Part shown: in pieces, positions 10,326-19,783 of the stretch
Layout of the letters: every line of letters begins with the position of its first letter
Position numbering within the stretch: position 1 is the stretch's first letter
Assembly: GCA_046047495.1 (NCBI GenBank)
Contig: JBJOHV010000018.1
Coordinates: 62,001-126,000, forward strand
Length of the DNA stretch: 64,000 nt
Origin: NORP240 sp046047495
GTDB taxonomy: Bacteria; Pseudomonadota; Gammaproteobacteria; Pseudomonadales; Pseudohongiellaceae
Direction of reading: 5' to 3'
The notes under the pieces: model-generated
What the model saw: only the letters and a program-made list of their open reading frames with translations
What the model was told of the DNA's origin: nothing
The model's database searches: none
Position numbers and translations under genes: made by a program

Positions 10326-11180
10326 ATGCCTAACACGAACCAGCCTCCGTCGGTCGAATCCTCCTGGTGTGGGATTTTCACCGAGCGACTCGAAACCCTG
10401 CGACGGCGTCTGTCTGAGTATTGCAGCAGCCCGGATGAGGCGTCGATTCACGGCGTACGCACCGCCTTCCGACGCCTGCAGGCAACCTACAGCATCATTC
10501 CTGCGGCTTGCAGGAGGCAGGAGACCAAGCGCTTTATGGAAGACTGTAAAAGTTTCTTCCGACATAACAGCGCCATCCGCGACTGCGATGTCATGATGCA
10601 AAAACTGCCGGCACTGGGCATTGCAGAAAATTCAGAGCTGCTTGCCATATTGCTGCACAAGCGTGAAACGCTGACAGAACAGACCATGGACATTGCCAGG
10701 CGCCTCAATAAAACGCAGCCACCAAAATTGAATCCCGTGGATGTCGACCTCGCTCCGCACTATGTGGCGACGTTACGCAAACAGATCAATCGTTTCATGC
10801 GGCTGCGCCCCCTGGTGCTACGGGAACCAGCCAACCCGGAAAACGTCCATACCATGCGCAAAGTCGGCAAACGCATACACTATTTGCTGGAGCTGGATCC
10901 CGACCTCAGGCAAAGCAGCCTATTGCAAGACATCAAGCGATTCCAGCAGCTTAGCGGGGACATTCACGACTGCGATGTCACCCTGGCTTATCTGGCTGAA
11001 TATACCAATCTCTTTCGTGAGGCTGTGACTGCTACGGAGAATTTGCGTCGCAGGAGGCAGTCCGATTATGAGCGCCTGTGTGAGTTTATCGTCGATGATC
11101 GATGGCTGAGTCTGCAGCAGCTGTTTTCGCAACCGGGTTCGACTGCAACGCCGGGCCTGACTAATGACCACTCTGTCTGA
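10326..11180 (+). CDS. CHAD domain-containing protein
   Basis: A helical CHAD-domain protein of about 284 residues. CHAD domains carry conserved histidines on basic helices and bind inorganic polyphosphate. Two such motifs are visible, IHGVRTAFRRLQA near residue 40 and VHTMRKVGKRIHYL near residue 178, one for each half of the pseudo-symmetric fold. The frame is open from 10305, but the ATG at 10326 avoids overlapping the upstream permease and is preferred. It lies between the SLC13 permease and the DUF1704 gene. No CYTH partner is fused. Polyphosphate binding is expected from the family, not proven here. Confidence 0.85.
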   Translation: MPNTNQPPSVESSWCGIFTERLETLRRRLSEYCSSPDEASIHGVRTAFRRLQATYSIIPAACRRQETKRFMEDCKSFFRHNSAIRDCDVMMQKLPALGIAENSELLAILLHKRETLTEQTMDIARRLNKTQPPKLNPVDVDLAPHYVATLRKQINRFMRLRPLVLREPANPENVHTMRKVGKRIHYLLELDPDLRQSSLLQDIKRFQQLSGDIHDCDVTLAYLAEYTNLFREAVTATENLRRRRQSDYERLCEFIVDDRWLSLQQLFSQPGSTATPGLTNDHSV

Positions 11181-11212
11181 ACATCCAATCTCATGCCGGC
11201 AAGAACCCTAAA

Positions 11213-12556
11213 ATGAAGCAATCTATCTACTTGAGACACCTGCGGGAGTTCTCTGATCATTTGATTCAGTTGCAGAAGCCGATACGTATTCTGGATGCCA
11301 TCAAATGGCCCAATGACAGCGCCACCCGATTTTTCGAGCGGGATTGCCGGCGCCTGCCCGACATCGACAAGGCTTACTACGACTCCATTCCCCTGGGATT
11401 TGCACCCGAGAAACTGCGCTGCGACCTGAAGTCCCTGCGTGACGACGTCAAGCGCAAACTGGGAAATGATGGGCTGGGAAATATTCTGGTCACCACCACA
11501 GAGCAGTATCTGCAGGTCATCGACATGCTGGAGAATCGCGGCCAGTCGGACTTCGGCAAGTACAGCAAGGCGCTTTATGGGTCGGCGGCAGACCACCTGC
11601 ATGGCGACCGGCATAGCCTGCGCAAGCTGGGTGAAAAGCTGTGTGAAATTTTTTCGCTGCCGGGGGCCGGACATCTGGTGCGCCCCTATCAGAGAGATAT
11701 CCCGGCCGAAAAGGCCGTCGTCTTACTCAAGGAGCGGCTGGGCACCTACTTCAAAGACGGCAAGCCGACCATCATGCTCAGCGATGGCATTATTTCCGAC
11801 GCGGCTGCCGGTGGGGATTACATCAAGATCAAGCAGGACGTGGAATTTTCGGACTTCGACCTGCAGATACTCGAGGTGCATGAAGGTTGGGTCCACGTGG
11901 GAACCACCTTGAACGGCCGCAACCAGAAATGGGCAACCTGGCTGAGTGTGGGTTCACCCAGGATTACCGCCTGTCAGGAAGGATTGGCGGTTCTGATGGA
12001 GACCCTGACTTTCAGCTCCTATCCCCAGCGCGCGCTCAAGGTCAGCGACCGGGTGGTTGCCGTCGACATGGCCGAGAACGGCGCTGATTTTCTGCAGGTA
12101 TTCGACTATTTTCGGAATAGAGGTCTGGACAAGACCTATTGCTATCAGATCACCCAGCGAGTCTTCCGAGGTGGCATGGTGGAGGGAGGATCCTGCTTCA
12201 CCAAGGATCTATCCTATCTCAAGGGCTTCATCGAGAACGTGAACTTTCTGCGCAGCGCGATTCAGGCCGGCGTCCCTGAAATCATTCCCATGCTGTTTGT
12301 CGGCAAGGTGACACTGGATGACATCCCGGTGCTCTACGAGCACTATCTGCAGGGCCACATCGAGGCGCCCCGTTACATACCAGCCATGTTCCGTGACCTC
12401 AACGGACTCTATGTCTGGTTCGGCTTTGCCAGCGGCATTTCCATCGTCAATATGGAAGTGGTGCAGCAGCACTTCAAACGCCTGTTTGAAAGCCTGCCGC
12501 AGACCTCCCATCTTTTTACGAAGACTGTGGATTACGATGCCACCCCGGACATCTGA
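11213..12556 (+). CDS. DUF1704 / QEGLA-motif protein with HExxxH metallopeptidase signature
   Basis: A 447-residue protein of the family called flavohemoglobin expression-modulating QEGLA motif protein (DUF1704). It has HEGWVH, an HExxxH zinc motif near residue 224, followed by TACQEGLA near residue 250, where Glu could be the third metal ligand. The eukaryotic relative MATCAP in this superfamily is a tyrosine carboxypeptidase, so a peptidase role is plausible here; this is inference from the family. The gene converges on the transglutaminase-DUF2126 gene with no base between their stop codons. It may belong functionally to the adjacent Anbu cluster. Confidence 0.88.
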   Translation: MKQSIYLRHLREFSDHLIQLQKPIRILDAIKWPNDSATRFFERDCRRLPDIDKAYYDSIPLGFAPEKLRCDLKSLRDDVKRKLGNDGLGNILVTTTEQYLQVIDMLENRGQSDFGKYSKALYGSAADHLHGDRHSLRKLGEKLCEIFSLPGAGHLVRPYQRDIPAEKAVVLLKERLGTYFKDGKPTIMLSDGIISDAAAGGDYIKIKQDVEFSDFDLQILEVHEGWVHVGTTLNGRNQKWATWLSVGSPRITACQEGLAVLMETLTFSSYPQRALKVSDRVVAVDMAENGADFLQVFDYFRNRGLDKTYCYQITQRVFRGGMVEGGSCFTKDLSYLKGFIENVNFLRSAIQAGVPEIIPMLFVGKVTLDDIPVLYEHYLQGHIEAPRYIPAMFRDLNGLYVWFGFASGISIVNMEVVQQHFKRLFESLPQTSHLFTKTVDYDATPDI

Positions 12557-15500
12557 TCAGACCTTGCGCTGCTTGCTGGCTGCCCCATACCGCAGATCCA
12601 GGGTATAAGGCTGGGAGGGATGGGGCTCTTCGGTGCGGTAATCACGCTCCCCCTGACTGTGACCATGGGCCCAGAAACGGGCAACCCGTCTGGCCTCTGC
12701 CTCGTTGGCATTGACCGGGAAGGTATCGTAGTTCCTGCCACCCGGATGTGAGACGTGATAGGTACATCCGCCCAGGGATCGATTGTTAAACGTATCGACC
12801 AGATCGAACACCAGCGGGGAATTCACCGGCAGGGTCGGGTGCAGAGCCGAATATGGTGCCCAAGCCTTGTAACGCACGCCCGCCACGTATTCACTTTCCT
12901 TGCCGGTGTACTGCAACGGCAATTTGCGCCCGTTGCAGGTGACGATGAAGCGGTTGCTCGTCATATTCCTGGCCTTGACCTGCAATCTCTCCACCGAGCT
13001 GTCAACGTAACGTGAGGTGCCCTGACCGGTGCTCTCCTCGCCCAGGACATGCCAGGGCTCGATGGCACCGGTGAACTCCAACTCGACACCTGCCACATGG
13101 ATGGTGCCAAAGTGCGGGAACCGGAATTCCTGAAACGGCGCAAACCAGTCCAGTTCGAATCCGTAGCCGGCATTCCGCAAATCTTCCACCACCCAGCCCA
13201 GGTCCTGCCAGACGAAATGCGGCAGCATGAACCGGTCATGCAACTCCGTACCCCAGTTGATCAATGGCTTGCGGTAAGGGTGCTGCCAGAAATGGGCCAC
13301 CAGGGCTCTTAGCAGCAACATCTGCAAAGCACTCATCTGCCAATGGGGCGGCATTTCAAAATTGCGGAATTCCACCAGTCCCAACCTGCCGCTGCTGCTG
13401 TCCGGAGAATACAATTTGTCGATACAGAATTCCGCGCGATGGGTATTACCGGTAAGGTCCACCAGGAAATTGCGCAGGATGCGATCCACCAGCCAGGGCT
13501 GCGGGGATTCCCCTTCCACCAGCTGCTGCAAGGCGATTTCCAGTTCGTACAAATTGTCATCCCGCGCCTCGTCAACCCGTGGCGCTTGGCTCGTTGGTCC
13601 TATGAACTGTCCGGAGAACAGATAGGAGAGGCTGGGGTGGTTTTGCCAGTAGCGAATCAGGCTGCCCAACAGGTCCGGGCGGCGCAGGAACGGGCTGTCC
13701 TCCGCCCGCGCTGCACCCAGGGTTACGTGGTTGCCACCCCCGGTCCCCGTGTGCTTGCCGTCCAGCATGAACTTCTCCGTGCCCAGTCGACACACCCTGG
13801 CGGCCTCATACAACTCACTGATGATGCCAGTCAGTTCCTTCCAGTCATGGGCCGGATGCACGTTGACTTCGATCACGCCGGGGTCAGGTGTGATCATCAG
13901 CTTGCGCAACCGGGCATCCCGGGGCGGTTCATAGCCTTCCAGGATTACCTGAAGCTTCAGCTTCGCTGCAGCATCCTCGATGGCACCCAGCAACGCCACA
14001 TAATGTCCCAGATGGGTCAGCGGCGGCAGAAATACATACAGCCTCCCGTCCCTGATTTCCACACACAGCGCGGTATGGAAAATGGTATCCGGATCATCCT
14101 CCTCATCGGCAGTGCCCGGTGAGCCGTTGCCATTCAGGGGCTCATCGGCAGCGAAGGGATCCTTCTCAAACTGCTGGTGCTTTTTCTCCGGAGGCTGCCA
14201 GGGAATACCGTCCAGGGGCAAACGATAGCCCATGGGAGAGTCACCGGGAACAAGGTACATGGCGTCCCGTTTGAAATACCAGCGACAACTGCGCCAGCGG
14301 GACTGTTTGCCGTCATCCACCCAGGCCAGGGGCAGTGTATAGCCAATGACCTTGTCCAACCCCTGGGCAAATACCTTGCGCAGGCGCTTGCGCTCCAATG
14401 GATCCTTGAGTTTGTTGTCATCCACCTCCACATTGGCCGGCAGGCTCCCTTCGCGGGCCAGGTAGAACAATTTATCTTCGTATCCGGGAACCACATAACG
14501 TGCCGGAACACCCAGGTTTCCACAGAGGGTGTCGATGAAGTTCCTGGCATCATCCTCCCGGCAATTGCCGCTTTGCGATTCGTCCGCCAGCAACTTGGCA
14601 TTGCGCCACAATGGTTCCTTATCCGTACGCCAGTACAATCCCAATGCCCAGCGTGGTACCGGCTCACCCGGATACCACTTGCCCTGACCGAAGTGCAGTA
14701 CCGCACCCCTGGTAAATCGCTTTTTTAAATCAAGCAGCAGATTGCCGGCCAGTTGGCGCTTTTCCTTTCCCAGGGCGGCGATATTCCATTGAGCACTTTG
14801 CATGTCATCGATGGAGACAAAGGTGGGCTCGCCACCCATGGTGAGATTCACCTTGTGCTTCTTCAGTTCACGATCCACCGCCTTGCCCAATCCGTCGATG
14901 TGCGACCACTGGCTGTCGTTGAACGGCTTGGTGACCCGCGGGTCTTCGTGTATGCGAGTAACTTTGTTCTCGAACTCGAACTTCACTTCGCACACACCTG
15001 TCGTGCCGGTCACAGCAGCGGCGCTGACAGGGTCCGGCGTGCATGCCAGCGGGATATGACCCTCGGCGGCGAACAACCCGGAAGTAGGATCCAGGCCGAT
15101 CCAGCCGGCACCCGGAATATAAACCTCGGCCCAGGCGTGCAGGTCCGTGAAATCCGCAACCGGGCCGGAAGGGCCATCGAGCGCCTTGACATCAGCGGTC
15201 AATTGCACCAGATAGCCGGAAACGAATCGGGCCGCCAGACCCAGGTGCCGCAGAATCTGCACCAAGAGCCAGCCGGTATCGCGACAGGAGCCAGTCCCAT
15301 TGGCCAGAGTTTGCTCACAGGTCTGCACCCCTGGCTCCATGCGAATCAGGTAGCCAATGGCTGCTTGCAGCTGACTGTTGAGTTGTACCAGGAAATCCAC
15401 GGTCGGCGTCTTGCGGCGCTTGATGGATTTCATCCAGGCCATCAGCTTGGGACCTTTTTCTGTTACCACCAGATAGGGGGCCAGGTCTCGTTTGAGCTGC

Positions 15501-15823
15501 TGATCGTATTTGAATGGGTAGTGTTGCGCAGAATCCTCCAGGAAAAAGTCGAAAGGATTGATCACGGTCATGTCGGCGATCAGCTCGACTTCCAGCGCCA
15601 GTTTCTTTGTGCGTTCCGGAAAAACGACCCGGGCCAGGTAATTGGCGAAAGGATCCTGTTGCCAATTGATGAAGTGATCCTTTGGCTCAATACGCAGTGA
15701 ATAGCTTTGAATGGGTGTACGACAGTGGGGTGCAGGCCGCAAGCGGATCACATGGGGAAAGATTTCGACCATGCGGTCAAAGTTATAAACGGTCTTGTGC
15801 GTTATTGCTACTTTGATGGTCAT
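12557..15823 (-). CDS. Transglutaminase-like protein with DUF2126 domain
   Basis: An 1,088-residue protein with an N-terminal bacterial transglutaminase-like domain (about 1-290) and a very large C-terminal DUF2126 domain (about 320-1080). The Cys-His-Asp triad is visible as GTGSCRDTGW (Cys180), DLHAWAEV and GLDPTSG. Such domains cleave or ligate amide bonds. The architecture is characteristic of the locus that also encodes ATP-grasp, alpha-E and Anbu proteins, all of which follow on the opposite strand. Its start codon nearly abuts the divergent ATP-grasp gene, leaving about 30 bp for both control regions. Cytoplasmic; substrate unknown. Confidence 0.92.
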   Translation of the reverse strand: MTIKVAITHKTVYNFDRMVEIFPHVIRLRPAPHCRTPIQSYSLRIEPKDHFINWQQDPFANYLARVVFPERTKKLALEVELIADMTVINPFDFFLEDSAQHYPFKYDQQLKRDLAPYLVVTEKGPKLMAWMKSIKRRKTPTVDFLVQLNSQLQAAIGYLIRMEPGVQTCEQTLANGTGSCRDTGWLLVQILRHLGLAARFVSGYLVQLTADVKALDGPSGPVADFTDLHAWAEVYIPGAGWIGLDPTSGLFAAEGHIPLACTPDPVSAAAVTGTTGVCEVKFEFENKVTRIHEDPRVTKPFNDSQWSHIDGLGKAVDRELKKHKVNLTMGGEPTFVSIDDMQSAQWNIAALGKEKRQLAGNLLLDLKKRFTRGAVLHFGQGKWYPGEPVPRWALGLYWRTDKEPLWRNAKLLADESQSGNCREDDARNFIDTLCGNLGVPARYVVPGYEDKLFYLAREGSLPANVEVDDNKLKDPLERKRLRKVFAQGLDKVIGYTLPLAWVDDGKQSRWRSCRWYFKRDAMYLVPGDSPMGYRLPLDGIPWQPPEKKHQQFEKDPFAADEPLNGNGSPGTADEEDDPDTIFHTALCVEIRDGRLYVFLPPLTHLGHYVALLGAIEDAAAKLKLQVILEGYEPPRDARLRKLMITPDPGVIEVNVHPAHDWKELTGIISELYEAARVCRLGTEKFMLDGKHTGTGGGNHVTLGAARAEDSPFLRRPDLLGSLIRYWQNHPSLSYLFSGQFIGPTSQAPRVDEARDDNLYELEIALQQLVEGESPQPWLVDRILRNFLVDLTGNTHRAEFCIDKLYSPDSSSGRLGLVEFRNFEMPPHWQMSALQMLLLRALVAHFWQHPYRKPLINWGTELHDRFMLPHFVWQDLGWVVEDLRNAGYGFELDWFAPFQEFRFPHFGTIHVAGVELEFTGAIEPWHVLGEESTGQGTSRYVDSSVERLQVKARNMTSNRFIVTCNGRKLPLQYTGKESEYVAGVRYKAWAPYSALHPTLPVNSPLVFDLVDTFNNRSLGGCTYHVSHPGGRNYDTFPVNANEAEARRVARFWAHGHSQGERDYRTEEPHPSQPYTLDLRYGAASKQRKV

Positions 15824-15852
15824 TGTGTAAGGTAGTCTGCAAAGATTCAGTA

Positions 15853-17316
15853 ATGGCGTTTGCCGTCAATATGCGCGTAGACTGGAAATCATATCACCCC
15901 GGCGACTTTTATGACGAGATAATTAGCTCTCCGGGATATGCACGACGTCACGCGCAGGCCCTGGTCTCCTACTTGCGATCGCTGAACCATGCAGAGCTTC
16001 TGGAAAAGAAGCGTGCGGCGGAACTGGCCATCAAAACCATGGGCATTTCCTTTACGGTATATAGCGATGCCGGCAATATAGATCGCGAATGGCCCTTCGA
16101 TATCATCCCCCGCATCATTCCTGAAAAGGAATGGAACACAACCAGTAAAGGCCTGGAACAGCGTGTCCGCGCACTGAATTGCTTTATCAATGATATTTAC
16201 AACGACCAGAAAATTTTCAAGGACAAGGTCGTTCCCCGCGATCTGATTCTGAATTCCGGCAACTTCCGCAAGCAATGCCTGGGTGTCAAACCCATATACG
16301 GAGTCTGGGCACACATTTGCGGCACCGATTTGGTGCGGGACAAGGACGGCAGATTTTATGTGCTGGAGGACAACCTGCGGGTCCCCTCCGGTGTGTCCTA
16401 CATGCTGGAGAACCGCACGGTGACCAAGCGGGTCTTCCCCGAATTGTTCGAGAACTACAACATCCTCCCCGTCACTGAATACCCCACCGCCCTTTTCGAT
16501 ACCCTGGCCGCCATCTCGCCCCGCAGCCTGGAATATCCGGAAGTCGTTGTCCTCACCCCGGGCATTTACAACTCCGCCTACTTCGAGCATTCCTTCCTGG
16601 CCCAGCGCATGGGTGCCGAACTGGTGGAGGGTGGTGATCTGGTGGTGGAGGATGACTGTGTCTACATGCGCACCGTGGCGGGTCTGTCGCGGGTGGATGT
16701 CATTTACCGACGCATCGATGACCTGTTCCTCGATCCAACAGTCTTCCGCAAGGACTCTGTGTTGGGTGTCAGCGGGTTGATCCGTTCCTGGCTTAAGGGC
16801 AACGTGGCCCTCGCCAATGCGCCGGGAGCCGGTGTGGCGGACGACAAGGTGGTCTATACCTACGTGCCCGCCATCATCAAATATTACCTGGGCGAGGATC
16901 CCATCCTGCCCAATGTCCCGAGTTTTATCTGTTCGGATGAAAAGCAGTGCCAGCACGTACTGCAGAATCTGGACAAGCTGGTGGTCAAGCCTGCCAATGA
17001 ATCCGGCGGCTATGGCATGTTGATGGGCCCTCAGTCCAGCAAGCAGGAGCGCGAGGAGTTTGCCCGCAAAATTAAGGCGAATCCGCGCAACTACATGGCG
17101 CAGCCTTTGATTTCACTCTCCACCGCACCGATCCTGGGCGAGCGCAATGTGGAGCCACGCCATGTGGATCTGCGCCCATTCATCCTGCAGGCCCAGAAAT
17201 CCTATGTCACCCCGGGGGGCCTGACCCGGGTCGCCATGGTCAAGGGGTCCTATGTGGTCAACTCCTCCCAGGGGGGCGGCAGCAAGGACACCTGGATCGT
17301 GGGAGAGAGGGACTGA
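15853..17316 (+). CDS. Circularly permuted type 2 ATP-grasp protein
   Basis: About 487 residues, matching the circularly permuted ATP-grasp type 2 family (DUF404/DUF407). Motifs include the metal/nucleotide-binding segment YVLEDNLRVPSGVSYMLENR near residue 170 and a glycine-rich KPANESGGYGM near residue 380. ATP-grasp enzymes form amide bonds through acyl phosphates, so this may ligate a peptide or amino acid. A frame is open from TTG at 15823, but the ATG at 15853 avoids overlapping the divergent gene and gives the usual N-terminus. The alpha-E gene follows after 2 nt, evidence of one operon. Confidence 0.92.
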   Translation: MAFAVNMRVDWKSYHPGDFYDEIISSPGYARRHAQALVSYLRSLNHAELLEKKRAAELAIKTMGISFTVYSDAGNIDREWPFDIIPRIIPEKEWNTTSKGLEQRVRALNCFINDIYNDQKIFKDKVVPRDLILNSGNFRKQCLGVKPIYGVWAHICGTDLVRDKDGRFYVLEDNLRVPSGVSYMLENRTVTKRVFPELFENYNILPVTEYPTALFDTLAAISPRSLEYPEVVVLTPGIYNSAYFEHSFLAQRMGAELVEGGDLVVEDDCVYMRTVAGLSRVDVIYRRIDDLFLDPTVFRKDSVLGVSGLIRSWLKGNVALANAPGAGVADDKVVYTYVPAIIKYYLGEDPILPNVPSFICSDEKQCQHVLQNLDKLVVKPANESGGYGMLMGPQSSKQEREEFARKIKANPRNYMAQPLISLSTAPILGERNVEPRHVDLRPFILQAQKSYVTPGGLTRVAMVKGSYVVNSSQGGGSKDTWIVGERD

Positions 17317-17318
17317 CC

Positions 17319-18293
17319 ATGCTGTCCAGAGTTGCAGAACGGGTGTACTGGCTGGCGCGTTACATGGAGCGGGCGGAAAACACGGCGCGTCTGCTCAATG
17401 TGTATTCCAATCTGCTGCTGGATCTGCCGCGGGGCACCAAGGTGGGTTGGCACAGCCTGGTGGAAATTACCGGGACTCATCCGGCTTTCGAGGCCACCAA
17501 GCGGCCCTCGGACGAGCGATCCATCGTACGCTTTCTGCTGGCGGAGCAAAATGGCCACTCCCTGTTGAGCGTATTGTCCATGGCCCGTGAAAACGCCAGG
17601 ACCACGCGCGAAATCATCCCTGCCGAAGCATTTGAACAGATCAACAATCTGTACCACTTCATCAAGGACAATGCCGCCAAGGGGATTTCTCGCGGCCCAC
17701 GCCACGAGCTGCTCCAGGAGATCATAGAAAACTGTCAGCAGTTGACCGGACTGCTGGCCGGTACCATGAGTCACAATGCCGCCTACAGTTTTATTCGCAT
17801 CGGCAGGAACCTGGAGCGGGCAGACATGACCACCCGTATCGTGGACGTGGGGTCCGGCAGCCTGCTGCCATCACTGGCTGCCAGAACCGATGGTGAAAGT
17901 CCACCTTCCGAGCCCTATGAGAATATTTTGTGGATGAGCGTGTTGCGATCCATCAGCGCCTATCAGATGTACCGTCAGCACGTGCGTGATCGGGTGAATG
18001 CGGAAGATGTGGTGATGTTCCTCTTGCAAGATCCCTTGTTCCCGCGCGCAGTGGTTCACTGTCTGACCCAGGTGCAGAACTGCATCAGCGACCTGCCCAA
18101 CAACGAAAACGCCATGCGGCAGGTGGCAGCAGCGCTGCGCCGCGGCAAGGAAGCCAAGATACCGTTACTGCTGGCGGGTGGGCTGTTTACCTACATCGAC
18201 GAATTACAGGTGGAAATCGCGGGGATTCACGAACAGATCGCAGCCACCTGGTTCCTGCCGGTGATCAGCCAGCAGCGATCACAATCCGCCTGA
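17319..18293 (+). CDS. Alpha-E domain-containing protein
   Basis: A 324-residue all-helical alpha-E protein starting with the family hallmark MLSRVAERVYWLARYMERAE. Alpha-E proteins are nearly always encoded after a circularly permuted ATP-grasp gene, as here, and are thought to act with it in peptide synthesis or modification. No catalytic motif of its own is evident, though many conserved acidic and arginine residues occur along the helices. The 3' end overlaps the convergent Anbu gene by 15 bp. Function beyond the conserved neighbourhood is unknown. Confidence 0.92.
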   Translation: MLSRVAERVYWLARYMERAENTARLLNVYSNLLLDLPRGTKVGWHSLVEITGTHPAFEATKRPSDERSIVRFLLAEQNGHSLLSVLSMARENARTTREIIPAEAFEQINNLYHFIKDNAAKGISRGPRHELLQEIIENCQQLTGLLAGTMSHNAAYSFIRIGRNLERADMTTRIVDVGSGSLLPSLAARTDGESPPSEPYENILWMSVLRSISAYQMYRQHVRDRVNAEDVVMFLLQDPLFPRAVVHCLTQVQNCISDLPNNENAMRQVAAALRRGKEAKIPLLLAGGLFTYIDELQVEIAGIHEQIAATWFLPVISQQRSQSA

Positions 18294-19031
18294 TTCTTCC
18301 CGGGGCTTGTCCCAATTGGCTGCCCACGCAAGCGGTGGCATTTGGCGAAAGGCATCCTTCAAACGCTGATCCCAGCCACGGCTGATCTCACGCAAGAACT
18401 CGCTGTTGGCATCGAACTTGTGATGGCCATCCAGGATCAGGCTGTTGGTGCGATACACCAGCACCTCCACCGGCGGACCCACAGTGAGATTGCTGCGCAT
18501 AGTGGAATCCATGGACACCAGGGCGCAGAGGGCGCAGGTATCCAGATTGAGCTCCGGAGTCAGAATGCGATCCAGAATGGGCTTGCCGTATTTGCTTTCC
18601 CCGATTTGCAGATAGAGGGTGTCTTCGGAAGTCGTGATGTGATTGCCCTCCGGATACACCAGGATGACCTCGTGCCGACTGCCGGCAATCTGCCCCCCGA
18701 TGATGAAGCTGGCTTCGAAACCGGAGCCTCCGCCATGCTTCTGCTGCTGGGCTTTGCTGACGTCACCCAGATAGTCCGAGGCTTCGAAAATGCTGGTCAC
18801 CGTCATCAGGTTGATTTCAGCGTTTTTCTTTATGTCCAGTTTGATCTGGGCAATGGTCGCCTGAGTGGTGGCAAGATTGCCGGCGGACAGGATGACAAAC
18901 TGCCGCTGGCCGTCGACTCCGAAGCGGAACATCTTGCTATAGGTGCTGATTTGATCGATGCCGGCATTGGTTCGGGAATCCGAACAAAAAACCATGCCGT
19001 CATTTACGGAAACTGCCAAACAATAGGTCAT
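18279..19031 (-). CDS. Anbu-type proteasome-related peptidase
   Basis: About 250 residues of the Ntn-hydrolase proteasome beta fold. The frame is open to 19064, but the Met at 19031 gives MTYCLAVSVNDGMVFCSDSR. That places Thr right after the initiator Met as the expected nucleophile, with conserved Asp and Lys/Arg residues downstream, as in Anbu (ancestral beta-subunit, also called bacterial proteasome homologue). Genes for the transglutaminase, ATP-grasp and alpha-E proteins adjoin it, which is the standard Anbu neighbourhood. It overlaps alpha-E tail to tail. The native substrate of Anbu is not established. Confidence 0.9.
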   Translation of the reverse strand: MTYCLAVSVNDGMVFCSDSRTNAGIDQISTYSKMFRFGVDGQRQFVILSAGNLATTQATIAQIKLDIKKNAEINLMTVTSIFEASDYLGDVSKAQQQKHGGGSGFEASFIIGGQIAGSRHEVILVYPEGNHITTSEDTLYLQIGESKYGKPILDRILTPELNLDTCALCALVSMDSTMRSNLTVGPPVEVLVYRTNSLILDGHHKFDANSEFLREISRGWDQRLKDAFRQMPPLAWAANWDKPREESGGL

Positions 19032-19200
19032 GGAACTAACCGAAGTACTTCTAGAGGTGAACAATCATACAGGCTCGTTCCGGATCAGGACAGAATTTTT
19101 TGACAGCACGAACGCAGCCCCTGATGACGGCATAATGCCGCCACCACGGGGAATTTCCACAATGATTTCAAAGGGCTGAGCCAACCCTTATGGCTTGTCA

Positions 19201-19683
19201 TCAGCCGGTTTGGGGCGACTCCAGCAGGCTGCGCAGCATCCACGCAGTTTTTTCATGGACCTGCATACGCTGGGTCAGCAGATCAGCTGTCGGCTCGTCG
19301 TGGGCTTCATCCGCTGCCGGGAAGGCACTGCGCGCGGTTCGCGCCACTGTCTCCTGGCCCTTGACCAACTGGCGAATCATGTCCTCGGCTGATTCATTGC
19401 CCTGGGCCTCTGCGATGGAAGTGAGCCTGGCGAACTCGCTGTAGGATCCCGGAGCCGGCATGCCCAGGGCCCGAATCCGTTCGGCAATGCTGTCCACCGC
19501 CATGGCGAGCTCAGTGTACTGAGCTTCGAACATGGCATGCAGCGCGGTGAATTGAGGACCCGTCACATTCCAATGATAGTTGTGTGTTTTCAGGTAAAGG
19601 GTGTAGCTGTCGGCCAACAGACGAGACAGGTTTTGCGCGATGGTTTCCCGCTGCTGTTTGCTCAGCCCGATGTCCACTTGCAT
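19201..19683 (-). CDS. dps: Dps family ferritin-like DNA-protection protein
   Basis: A 160-residue ferritin-like protein. Dps oxidises ferrous iron with hydrogen peroxide and mineralises it inside a dodecamer, protecting DNA from oxidative damage. The ferroxidase ligands are in HNYHWNVTGPQF near residue 36 and MAVDSIAERIRALG near residue 62, the Dps signature. There is no long Lys-rich N-terminal tail, so DNA binding may be weak. The start is set by a very strong ribosome binding site, AAGGAGGT, 6 nt upstream. It is divergent from oxyR across 100 bp, an arrangement that predicts peroxide induction. Confidence 0.94.
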   Translation of the reverse strand: MQVDIGLSKQQRETIAQNLSRLLADSYTLYLKTHNYHWNVTGPQFTALHAMFEAQYTELAMAVDSIAERIRALGMPAPGSYSEFARLTSIAEAQGNESAEDMIRQLVKGQETVARTARSAFPAADEAHDEPTADLLTQRMQVHEKTAWMLRSLLESPQTG

Positions 19684-19783
19684 GGGTTGACCTCCTTCGT
19701 GAATATTTATTGTTCGATAGTAGAGAAATGCTGCCGATACCTAAAATAGATAATATCTGTCACTCTGATCGACTAGATCTCTT
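19684..19783. promoter_or_regulatory. dps-oxyR divergent control region
   Basis: A 100-bp AT-rich segment separating dps and oxyR start codons. It contains repeated GATA/ATAG tetranucleotides near 19716, 19736 and 19746 and an interrupted palindrome AGATAATATCT at 19748-19758. OxyR sites are built from spaced ATAG/CTAT half-sites, so binding here is plausible, but I could not fit the full four-half-site consensus. Promoters for both genes must lie here. Confidence 0.45.

Noticed and set aside
15889..16956. A 355-residue minus-strand ORF
   Set aside because: Antisense to the ATP-grasp gene and without recognisable motifs.
19684..19783. A full four-half-site OxyR operator
   Set aside because: ATAG/GATA tetramers are present, but their spacing does not match the consensus well; reported only as a control region.
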